Positions 6,745-13,350 of a DNA stretch of 21,411 nt are shown here, piece after piece. The translations under genes and the position numbers were made by a program. The notes beneath the pieces are model-generated. The model was not told the DNA's origin. It did not search any database and saw nothing but the letters and a program-made list of their open reading frames with translations. The first letter of the stretch is position 1. Each line of letters starts with the position of its first letter. The stretch is from an uncultured Eubacteriales bacterium (GTDB lineage Bacteria; Bacillota; Clostridia; Christensenellales; UMGS416), in assembly GCA_900542005.1 (NCBI GenBank), contig UQLW01000045.1, positions 1-21,411 of the forward strand, given 5' to 3'.

Positions 6745-8070
6745 TTGTTTAACAAGATATTGATCGCCAATCGCGGCGAAATCGCGGTGCGGATTATCCG
6801 CGCCTGCAAGGAAATGGGGATCCTGACCGTATCGGTATTCTCCGAGGCGGACCGGGAGGCCCTGCATGTGAGCCTGGCGGATGAAAGCTATTGCATCGGC
6901 CCGGCCAAGGTGGCGGACAGCTACCTGAACATGGGCGCCATCCTGTCGGTAGCGGTGGCCAGCGGCGCGGAGGCCGTCCATCCGGGCTATGGCCTGCTCA
7001 GCGAGAACGCCAAATTCGCGGAGCTCTGCGCCCAGTGCAACCTGGTCTTTATCGGGCCGCCGGCTGAGGTAATTGCCCGGATGGGCGACAAGGAGGCGGC
7101 GCGCCGCACCATGATCGAGGCCGGCGTGCCGGTCATCCCCGGCTGCGACCTGGTGGAGACGGTGGAGGAAGCCAGGAAGCAGGCGGAGCGCATCGGCTAT
7201 CCGCTGCTCATAAAGGCGAGGGCCGGCGGCGGCGGGCGGGGTATCCGCATGGTAAAGGGCCCGGAGCAGGTGGAGGAGGCCTTCCAGAACGCATCCTTTG
7301 AGGCCCGGAACGCCTTTGGAGACGGCGCGGTCTATATGGAGAAATACCTGAAGCCGGTCAAGCATGTGGAGATGCAGCTGCTGTGCGACCATACGGGCGC
7401 TGTCGTATGCCTGGGGGAGCGGGACTGCTCCGTGCAGCGCAAAAACCAAAAGCTGATCGAGGAGAGCCCCTGCTGCCGGGTGGACGAGGCGCTGCGGCGG
7501 CGCATGATGGAGAGCTCCGTCAAGGCGGCGCAGGCCGCGGGCTACCGGGGAGCGGGCACCATCGAATACCTGTTGGATCAGCAGGGGAACTATTACTTTA
7601 TGGAAATGAACACCCGCCTGCAGGTGGAGCATCCCGTGACCGAAATGGTCACCAACATTGACCTTGTCAAATGGCAGATCCGCATCGCGGCGGGCCTGCC
7701 CATGGATTTCACCCAGGCGGATATCCGGCTGGACAGCTGCGCCATCGAGTGCCGGATCAACGCGGAAAACCCCGATCTCAATTTCCGGCCCAGCTGTGGG
7801 CGCATCAGCCTGCTGCACATCCCCGGCGGCCCCCGGGTGCGCTTTGATACGGCGCTTTACCAGGATTACCAGGTGCCGCCCTTCTATGATTCCATGATCG
7901 GCAAGCTGATCGTCAGCGCCAGCACCCGCCAGGAGGCCATCCGCAAGATGCAGGCCGCCCTGTGCGAGCTGGTGATCGAGGGCGTAGATCATAACGGCGA
8001 GCTGCAGATGGAGCTATTAAGCGACGAACGCTTTCTGGACGGCTCCTATACCACCGACATGCTGGGTTAA
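6745..8070 (+). CDS. accC: Biotin carboxylase subunit of acetyl-CoA carboxylase
   Basis: AccC carboxylates biotin on AccB using ATP and bicarbonate. The 441-residue ATP-grasp protein begins with the family N-terminus FNKILIANRGEIAVR. It shows HPGYGLLSEN, Lys116 (MGDK), the glycine-rich ATP lid KARAGGGGRGIR (157-168), the E-x-N metal motif FMEMNTR and Arg291 in RLQVEHPVTE. The start is TTG 6745, with AAGGAGG at 6731-6737 and 7-base spacing. No ATG fits the conserved N-terminus, so the TTG is well supported and unusual within this operon. An 80-base spacer with a strong hairpin separates it from fabZ. Confidence 0.96.
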   Translation: MFNKILIANRGEIAVRIIRACKEMGILTVSVFSEADREALHVSLADESYCIGPAKVADSYLNMGAILSVAVASGAEAVHPGYGLLSENAKFAELCAQCNLVFIGPPAEVIARMGDKEAARRTMIEAGVPVIPGCDLVETVEEARKQAERIGYPLLIKARAGGGGRGIRMVKGPEQVEEAFQNASFEARNAFGDGAVYMEKYLKPVKHVEMQLLCDHTGAVVCLGERDCSVQRKNQKLIEESPCCRVDEALRRRMMESSVKAAQAAGYRGAGTIEYLLDQQGNYYFMEMNTRLQVEHPVTEMVTNIDLVKWQIRIAAGLPMDFTQADIRLDSCAIECRINAENPDLNFRPSCGRISLLHIPGGPRVRFDTALYQDYQVPPFYDSMIGKLIVSASTRQEAIRKMQAALCELVIEGVDHNGELQMELLSDERFLDGSYTTDMLG

Positions 8071-8079
8071 GGAGGGTTT

Positions 8080-8946
8080 ATGCTAAAACGAGGTATTTTC
8101 AGGAAGCCGAATATTCCCCTGGAGGCGGAAGGAAGCCGGCCGGGAAGCCAGGCTGCCATACCGGAGGAGCTCTGCGTGGCCTGCAAGGGCTGCAAGCGTA
8201 CGCTTTTTACCCGCGACCTGGCTCAGTCTGCCTTTGTATGCCCCGGCTGCGGGTATCATTTCCGCATCGGCGCCCGCGAAAGGATCGAGCTGATCAGCGA
8301 TCCGGGCAGCTTCATCGCCATGGACGAAGGGATGGCCTCCCGGAACCTGATCGATTTCCCCGGTTATGAGAAAAAGCTGGAGGCGGCAAAAGCGGCCAGC
8401 GGGCTGGAGGAGGGCGTGGTCTGCGGCCGGTGCGCCATCGGCGGCCATCCTGTGGCGCTGTTCGTGATGGATTCCGCCTTCATGATGGGTTCCATGGGCA
8501 CCGTGGTGGGGGAGAAGATCACCCGCCTGTTTGAAAGGGCGCTGGAGGAGCGGCTGCCCGTGGTGGGATTTACCGTATCCGGCGGCGCGCGGATGCAGGA
8601 GGGCATCCTTTCCCTGCTGCAGATGGCCAAAACCAGCGGTGCGGTCAAGCGGCACAGTGACGCAGGCCTGCTGTATATTACGGTGCTGACCGACCCCACC
8701 ACCGGCGGCGTAACGGCCAGCTTCGCCATGGAAGGCGATATCATCCTTTCCGAACCCCAGGCGCTGATTGGCTTTGCGGGGCCGCGGGTGATTGAGCAGA
8801 CCATCCGCCAGAAGCTGCCCGAGGGCTTTCAGCGGGCCGAATTCCTGCTGGAGAAGGGGTTTGTCGATGCGATTGTGGACCGCCGGGATGAAAAGCGCTG
8901 CCTGGCGCAGCTGCTGGCGCTGCACACCGGGGAGGTGAACGCATGA
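8080..8946 (+). CDS. accD: Acetyl-CoA carboxylase carboxyltransferase subunit beta
   Basis: AccD is the zinc-ribbon subunit of the carboxyltransferase that transfers CO2 from biotin to acetyl-CoA. The 288 residues contain a zinc ribbon (C35-x2-C38-x15-C54-x2-C57), then the crotonase-like core with FMMGSMG (134-140), SGGARMQEG (167-175) and PTTGGVTASFA (206-216). ATG 8080 follows GGAGGG (8071-8076) closely, 9 bases after the accC stop. The stop overlaps the accA start in ATGA, fitting 1:1 production of the two carboxyltransferase subunits. Confidence 0.96.
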   Translation: MLKRGIFRKPNIPLEAEGSRPGSQAAIPEELCVACKGCKRTLFTRDLAQSAFVCPGCGYHFRIGARERIELISDPGSFIAMDEGMASRNLIDFPGYEKKLEAAKAASGLEEGVVCGRCAIGGHPVALFVMDSAFMMGSMGTVVGEKITRLFERALEERLPVVGFTVSGGARMQEGILSLLQMAKTSGAVKRHSDAGLLYITVLTDPTTGGVTASFAMEGDIILSEPQALIGFAGPRVIEQTIRQKLPEGFQRAEFLLEKGFVDAIVDRRDEKRCLAQLLALHTGEVNA

Positions 8947-9719
8947 CGGCGTGGGAACGGGTGACGGCTGCCCGGGCCAAGGGACGGCCGACGGCCCAGG
9001 CATATATCCAGGCCATATTCACCGACTTTGTCGAGCTGCACGGCGACCGGTGCTATGGCGACGACCCGGCGGTGCTTTGCGGGCTGGCGCGGCTTAAGGG
9101 CCGTCCGGTTACGGTTGTCGCCCTGGAAAAGGGCGTGGACACCGCAGAAAAGGTGAAGCGCAACTTTGGCGCGGCCCATCCCGAGGGCTACCGCAAGGCG
9201 CTGCGGCAGATGAAGCTGGCGGAAAAGTTTCACCGGCCGGTGATCTGCCTGGTGGATACCTCCGGCGCCTATTGCGGCATCGCAGCGGAGGAGCGGGGGC
9301 AGGGGCAGGCCATTGCCCAGAACCTAATGGAGATGATGACCCTGAAGACGCCGGTGCTCTCGCTGTTGATTGGGGAGGGCGGCAGCGGCGGCGCCTTGGC
9401 CCTGGCCGTGGCCGATGAGGTATGGATGATGGAAAATGCCATCTATTCGGTGATCTCCCCCGAGGGCTGCGCGTCGATTCTCTGGAAGGACCCGGCCCAG
9501 ACCCAGCAGGCGGCGGCTTGCCTGCGCCTGACAGCCCAGGATCTGCTTTCCCTGGGCGTGATTGAGCGGGTGGTTGCCGAGGACCAGCCCTGGGAGGCGC
9601 TTTTTGAAGGCCTGCGGGAGGCGATGGACCGGCTCGTCACCGAAAACGCCCAAAGGCCGCTGGAGGAGCTGCTTGCGCGGCGTTATCAGAAATTTCGCAA
9701 AATAGGAGAGCGGCAATGA
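8943..9719 (+). CDS. accA: Acetyl-CoA carboxylase carboxyltransferase subunit alpha (short form)
   Basis: AccA pairs with AccD to form the carboxyltransferase. The 258-residue protein is the short form, lacking most of the N-terminal helical extension of the roughly 320-residue proteobacterial enzyme. Conserved blocks are ELHGDR (31-36), NFGAAHPEGYRKALR (74-88), DTSGAYCGIAAEERGQ (105-120), GEGGSGGALA (144-153) and SPEGCASILWKD (172-183). Both ends overlap neighbours by four bases in ATGA: accD before it and the DegV-family gene after it. Confidence 0.95.
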   Translation: MTAWERVTAARAKGRPTAQAYIQAIFTDFVELHGDRCYGDDPAVLCGLARLKGRPVTVVALEKGVDTAEKVKRNFGAAHPEGYRKALRQMKLAEKFHRPVICLVDTSGAYCGIAAEERGQGQAIAQNLMEMMTLKTPVLSLLIGEGGSGGALALAVADEVWMMENAIYSVISPEGCASILWKDPAQTQQAAACLRLTAQDLLSLGVIERVVAEDQPWEALFEGLREAMDRLVTENAQRPLEELLARRYQKFRKIGERQ

Positions 9720-10555
9720 TTGCAATCGTCACGGACAGCACCGCCTACCTGACCCAGCGCGAAGCGCAGCAGATGGGCGTACGGCTGGTTCCGATATCCT
9801 ACACGGTTAACTCAAGGAGCTATAACGAAACCTATGCCGACAAAAATGGGAACTTTGAACGGATCATTGCGCTTTCCGGCGGCGATTGCCAGGTCACGAC
9901 CTCGCAGACGACGCTCCCGGTGTTCATGGCCACCTTTGAGGAGCTGATCCGGAAGGGCTATGAGGTGCTGTGCATCACCCTGTCCTCCCGGCTCAGCGGC
10001 ACCTACTCCAACGCGTCGGTGGCGGCGCGGAACCTGGGCGGGGAGCATATCCACATCCTGGACAGCATGCTGGCTGCGGGCGGGACCTACCTGCTCATCC
10101 AGGCGGCGGCGGAGATGATCCGCCAGGAGCGCTCCATGGGCGAGATCATCGACCGGCTGATGAAGCTGCGGGAGCGCATTGGGATCGTTTTCTCAGTAAG
10201 CGATATGGGGCCGCTGCGGCGCAGCGGACGGCTGGGCATCGTTCGCCAGTCGGTGGGGACGGTGCTGAATATCCGCCCTATCCTGAAGGTTTATGAGGGC
10301 TGCGTCGTCTCCGACGGCATTGCCCGCGGCCGTCATGACCAGATGCGGCAGATGATCGCCCGCGTGCCCCAGCAGGTGGAGCGGCTGATCGTCCATGAAA
10401 TCGGCGGCGGCACGGCCAGCCAGGCGCTTCAGGAGCGGCTGCGGCAGCAGTATCCCGGCGTGCCGGTCCAGCGCCGCAGCGTGGGCCCGGTGCTGGGCAT
10501 CCATCTGGGCATGGATGTGATCGGTATTGTCTGGGAGCAGAAGGACAGCCTGTAA
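9716..10555 (+). CDS. DegV-family fatty-acid-binding protein, FakB-like
   Basis: DegV-family proteins bind a free fatty acid in a buried pocket. In FakB form they present it to the kinase FakA, which makes acyl-phosphate. The 279 residues show the family landmarks IVTDSTAYL at the N-terminus, TTSQ (61-64), the LSSRLSGTYSNA loop (89-100), LRRSGRLG (167-174), LNIRPIL (184-190), and a C-terminal histidine, His263. The usual H-x-G-P-G around that histidine reads HLGMD here, so the pocket may differ. The ATG overlaps the accA stop (ATGA), tying the gene to the fab/acc operon, of which it is the last member. FakA is encoded 1 kb away. The family is certain; FakB function is inferred. Confidence 0.88.
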   Translation: MIAIVTDSTAYLTQREAQQMGVRLVPISYTVNSRSYNETYADKNGNFERIIALSGGDCQVTTSQTTLPVFMATFEELIRKGYEVLCITLSSRLSGTYSNASVAARNLGGEHIHILDSMLAAGGTYLLIQAAAEMIRQERSMGEIIDRLMKLRERIGIVFSVSDMGPLRRSGRLGIVRQSVGTVLNIRPILKVYEGCVVSDGIARGRHDQMRQMIARVPQQVERLIVHEIGGGTASQALQERLRQQYPGVPVQRRSVGPVLGIHLGMDVIGIVWEQKDSL

Positions 10556-10567
10556 AGGGATAGAGAT

Positions 10568-10606
10568 AGGCGGTATGCGCGGCCAAAGGGTGCATACCGC
10601 CTTTTT
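10568..10606 (+). terminator. Rho-independent terminator of the fab/acc operon
   Basis: A 10-bp perfect stem (10569-10578 with 10592-10601), extendable by one A-T pair, has a 13-base loop and runs straight into TTTTT (10602-10606). It lies 13 bases after the DegV-family stop codon and ends the roughly 10.4-kb operon. Confidence 0.93.
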
Positions 10607-10610
10607 CTGT

Positions 10611-10636
10611 AAGGCCGGATCAGCAGCCGGCCTTTT
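10611..10636 (+). terminator. Second hairpin with short T-run, possible backup terminator
   Basis: AAGGCCGG (10611-10618) pairs perfectly with CCGGCCTT (10627-10634) around an 8-base loop, and four T occupy 10633-10636. It lies just past the main operon terminator and before the convergent rpmB terminator, so a backup role is likely. Confidence 0.6.
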
Positions 10637-10680
10637 CGGTCATAGGGAAACGGAGAGGCGCATATCCTGAGGTAGGGCGG

Positions 10681-10711
10681 AAAAAGAAAAAACATGGCGT
10701 AAAGCCATGTT
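10681..10711 (-). terminator. Rho-independent terminator of rpmB
   Basis: Read on the minus strand, an 8-bp perfect stem (10711-10704 with 10698-10691, AACATGGC/GCCATGTT) with a 5-base loop is followed by a long T-rich run, the complement of 10681-10692. It lies 23 bases past the rpmB stop and faces the fab operon terminators. Confidence 0.9.
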
Positions 10712-10733
10712 CGTTTCTTGCCTTGAGGCGCGC

Positions 10734-10925
10734 TTACACGTTGCGCTGAACCTTGCCGGAGCGCAGGCAGCGGGTGCACACGTTCAGCGTGGTGGGGGTA
10801 CCGTCCACGATGGCGCGGACGCGCTGGATGTTGGGCGCCCAGGTGCGCTTCGTTTTGCGGACGGAATGGCTGACACGGTTACCGTGCACGGCCTTTTTTG
10901 CACAGATCTCGCAGAATTTAGCCAT
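10734..10925 (-). CDS. rpmB: 50S ribosomal protein L28
   Basis: The 63-residue basic protein of the large ribosomal subunit has the typical N-terminus MAKFCEICAKKAVHGN and the SHSVRKTKR segment. Two cysteine pairs, CEIC (5-8) and CTRC (40-43), make it the zinc-binding C+ form of L28. I chose the ATG at 10925-10923 because AGGAGGTG (complement of 10933-10940) is 7 bases upstream. Longer in-frame starts would add 14 residues not seen in the family. It is a single-gene unit with its own promoter and terminator. It runs convergent to the fab operon and divergent from asp23/fakA, and the rpmB-asp23-fakA neighbourhood is common in Bacillota. Confidence 0.97.
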   Translation of the reverse strand: MAKFCEICAKKAVHGNRVSHSVRKTKRTWAPNIQRVRAIVDGTPTTLNVCTRCLRSGKVQRNV

Positions 10926-10976
10926 AGCTAAACACCTCCTCATGGTGAGTAAATTCTCCAAATTCAAAACATGATT

Positions 10977-11005
10977 ATTCTAACAGACCCGAAGAAATTT
11001 GGCAA
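10977..11005 (-). promoter_or_regulatory. Promoter of rpmB
   Basis: On the minus strand, TTGCCA (complement of 11000-11005) and TAGAAT (complement of 10977-10982) are separated by exactly 17 bases, and TGT precedes the -10, giving an extended -10. Each box has one mismatch to consensus. The rpmB leader would be about 45 bases. Confidence 0.82.
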
Positions 11006-11086
11006 GCCTTTTTTCATGGATAACGACAATTTGAACGAAAAATACGCCGATACAGGCGGCGGATAAAAGAAAAGGGGCCGATCAAC

Positions 11087-11115
11087 TTGTATTTAGCGCT
11101 GTTATCGTTTAGAAT
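11087..11115 (+). promoter_or_regulatory. Putative promoter of asp23-fakA
   Basis: TTGTAT (11087-11092), a 17-base spacer and TAGAAT (11110-11115) precede the asp23 gene by about 50 bases. The -35 is weak (3 of 6) and the -10 good (5 of 6). The ten bases TTAGAATAAT at this -10 also occur, on the opposite strand, at the rpmB -10. Confidence 0.6.
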
Positions 11116-11166
11116 AATACCGTAAATAGGCAAAAGTCAAGGCCGCAGGAGAACAGGAGGATCATG

Positions 11167-11517
11167 ATGGCTACGTTGACCAATGAGATGGGCACCATCC
11201 AGATCGCGGATGATGTGATCGCTAAAATAGCCGGCCGCAGCGCGGAAAGCTGCTATGGCATTGTAGGTATGGCCGCCAAAAAAGCCAGCGACGGGCTGGT
11301 GGAGCTGCTCAACCGCGAGAATTTTACCCGGGGGATCCGCGTAACGACGACCGATAACGAGCTTGTAATCGATATGTTTGTGATCGTGGAGTACGGGATC
11401 TCCATCTTTGCCGTTTCTTCCTCGGCCATCGATACGGTCAAGTATAACGTGGAAAACCAGACCGGCTTGAAGGTCAGCAAGGTGAATGTCACGGTAGAAG
11501 GCATTCGCGTAAACTAA
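11167..11517 (+). CDS. Asp23/YloU-family (Gls24-type) envelope stress protein
   Basis: The 116-residue protein belongs to the Asp23/YloU (DUF322) family. The pattern is an N-terminal strand (GTIQIADDVIAKIAG), a CYGIVGMAAKK block, NREN(F)TRGIRV, a central hydrophobic VIDMFVIVEYG strand, and a C-terminal VNVTVEGIRVN. In staphylococci the family member Asp23 is membrane-tethered through AmaP and linked to cell-wall stress. This small version has no membrane segment. I prefer ATG 11167 because GGAGG (11156-11160) is 6 bases upstream. ATG 11164, which adds one Met, has only 3 bases. It stands directly before fakA, a conserved pairing whose reason is unclear. Confidence 0.9.
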   Translation: MATLTNEMGTIQIADDVIAKIAGRSAESCYGIVGMAAKKASDGLVELLNRENFTRGIRVTTTDNELVIDMFVIVEYGISIFAVSSSAIDTVKYNVENQTGLKVSKVNVTVEGIRVN

Positions 11518-11533
11518 AGAGGGAGTTGTGGAC

Positions 11534-13204
11534 GTGAATATTGCAAAGATCGATGGCGGGCTGCTTAAGGAGATGATCCATAACGGCCTGATGCTGCTGG
11601 AGCGCAACAAAAAGGCTGTAGACGCCTTAAACGTGTTCCCGGTACCGGACGGCGATACGGGTACCAATATGTCTCTGACGCTGCGCAGTGCAGCCAAGGA
11701 AGTGGAAAAGACCCAGAGCGAATCGGCGGGCGAGGTGGCCGAGGCCATGTCCCGCGGCGCGCTGAAGGGCGCGCGGGGCAACTCCGGCGTCATCCTCTCC
11801 CAGCTCTTCCGCGGTTTCTATAAGGGTGTGCAGGGCAAGGCGGAGCTTTCCCCGGCCGATATGGCGGCCGCCTTCCGCGGCGGGGTGGAGATGGCCTATA
11901 AGGCCGTGATGAAACCCCGCGAGGGTACGGTGCTCACCGTATCCCGCGGCTTTGCCGACGCGGCGGTCGCCAGCGCTGAGCGCCAGGGCGCGGAGGCCGA
12001 TATGATCCTCATGATGGAGGAGGCGTTGGCGGCAGGCCAGGCGACGCTGGAGCGCACGCCTGAGATGTTGGACGTGCTGAAGCAGGCCGGCGTGGTAGAT
12101 GCCGGAGGCAAGGGCCTTTTAATCATCTATGAGGGATGGCTGGGCGCTCTGCGCGGCGAGGAGATCGAAGGCGAGGCCGAGGAAGGCGCGCCGGCGGCCC
12201 AGCCTGAGCAGGACCAGACAGCAGGGGAGGAGGCCCTCTCCGCCGCGGCCGGATCGCTGCAGGAGATTACCTTTGGCTACTGCACCGAGTTCATCGTCAC
12301 CCATCTTAAGGAGGGCGTCGGCGAGGAGGACGTGGACAGGCTGAAGGGACGGCTCAGCATCATCGGCGATTCGCTGGTGGTGGTGGGCGACGAGTCGGTC
12401 ATCAAGGTGCATGTGCATACCAATATGCCCGGCAAGGCGCTGCAATACGCGCTGCGCCTGGGCGAGCTGAGCAACATCAAGATCGACAATATGCGCGAGC
12501 AGCACCGCAGCCTGGTGGTCAAGGCAGCCGAGGCGGCACCCGCGCCCCGCAAGCCCTATGGGATGGTTACGGTGGCGGCGGGCAAGGGGATCCGCGCCAT
12601 CTTCAAGGATCTGCAGGTGGAGGGCTTTGTGGAGGGCGGACAGACCATGAATCCTTCCACGGAGGATATCCTGTTGGCCGTGAAAGCCCTGAACGCGGAT
12701 TGTGTCTATGTGCTGCCCAATAACTCCAATATCATCATGGCCGCCCGTCAGGCAGCCGAGCTTGCCGAGTGCGAGGTGCATGTGATCCCCACCAAGACCG
12801 TGCCGCAGGGGCTGGCCGCGGTGCTGGCCTTTAACCCGGACGCCGACGGCCAACACAACGAGCAGGAGATGACCGAGGCGATTTCCACGGTCAAGACCGG
12901 GCAGGTCACCTTCGCGGTGCGCGATTCCAACTTCGACGGCCTGGATATCCACAAGGATGATATCATGGGCATGAACGAAGGCAAGATTGAGGTGTTGGGC
13001 GCTTCCATCCAGAAGGTTACCCTGGAGCTGGTGGAAAAGATGCGCACGGACGAGGAGATCATCACCCTATACTATGGCCAGGATGTAAGCGAGGATGAGG
13101 CCCTGGCGCTCCGGGATGACCTGCGGGAGCGCTATCCGGACTGCGACGTGGAGGCCCACAACGCGGGGCAGCCCCTTTATTACTACATCCTTTCACTGGA
13201 ATAG
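11534..13204 (+). CDS. fakA: Fatty acid kinase catalytic subunit FakA (DhaL/DAK-type, YloV)
   Basis: FakA phosphorylates FakB-bound fatty acids to acyl-phosphate, the substrate of PlsX/PlsY in phospholipid synthesis. The protein has 556 residues from GTG 11534, which suits GAGGGAG at 11519-11525 (8-base spacing). GTG 11528 would add two residues but lies only 2 bases from that site. The N-terminal DhaL domain carries the metal/ATP motif FPVPDGDTGTN (about residues 35-45), GARGNSGVILSQ, PREGTVLTV and DAGGKGLL. After an acidic Ala/Glu linker (about 210-240) comes the middle domain with YCTEF and VHVHTN, whose Cys and two His match zinc ligands known in FakA. A DegV-like C-terminal domain follows. 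The likely partner is the FakB-like protein at 9716-10555. Confidence 0.94.
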   Translation: MNIAKIDGGLLKEMIHNGLMLLERNKKAVDALNVFPVPDGDTGTNMSLTLRSAAKEVEKTQSESAGEVAEAMSRGALKGARGNSGVILSQLFRGFYKGVQGKAELSPADMAAAFRGGVEMAYKAVMKPREGTVLTVSRGFADAAVASAERQGAEADMILMMEEALAAGQATLERTPEMLDVLKQAGVVDAGGKGLLIIYEGWLGALRGEEIEGEAEEGAPAAQPEQDQTAGEEALSAAAGSLQEITFGYCTEFIVTHLKEGVGEEDVDRLKGRLSIIGDSLVVVGDESVIKVHVHTNMPGKALQYALRLGELSNIKIDNMREQHRSLVVKAAEAAPAPRKPYGMVTVAAGKGIRAIFKDLQVEGFVEGGQTMNPSTEDILLAVKALNADCVYVLPNNSNIIMAARQAAELAECEVHVIPTKTVPQGLAAVLAFNPDADGQHNEQEMTEAISTVKTGQVTFAVRDSNFDGLDIHKDDIMGMNEGKIEVLGASIQKVTLELVEKMRTDEEIITLYYGQDVSEDEALALRDDLRERYPDCDVEAHNAGQPLYYYILSLE

Positions 13205-13210
13205 TCACCG

Positions 13211-13238
13211 GCCGGCGGATTGATCCGCCGGCTTTTTT
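13211..13238 (+). terminator. Rho-independent terminator after fakA
   Basis: GCCGGCGG (13211-13218) pairs with CCGCCGGC (13225-13232) around a 6-base loop and is followed directly by six T (13233-13238). It lies six bases past the fakA stop codon. Confidence 0.95.
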
Positions 13239-13286
13239 GTACGATATTGGGTAAAAAAGCTCCTTATTCCGAAATTCGTCGGTCTG

Positions 13287-13295
13287 TGGTATAAT
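13287..13295 (+). promoter_or_regulatory. Extended -10 promoter of glmU-prs
   Basis: TGG-TATAAT (13287-13295) is a perfect extended -10. The -35 at 17-base spacing (TTCCGA, 13267-13272) is poor, so the extended element probably carries recognition. Transcription would start near 13302, giving a roughly 50-base leader. Confidence 0.78.
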
Positions 13296-13350
13296 CATGG
13301 CATATGTTTGCGCCCCAGATGGCGAAGTTGGATAAAGGAGTTTATGGAGT

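Noticed and set aside
6577..7992. 471-codon open frame opposite accC
   Set aside because: It is antisense to a fully conserved gene, its translation is low-complexity and His/Gly/Leu-rich, and it shows no recognisable domain.
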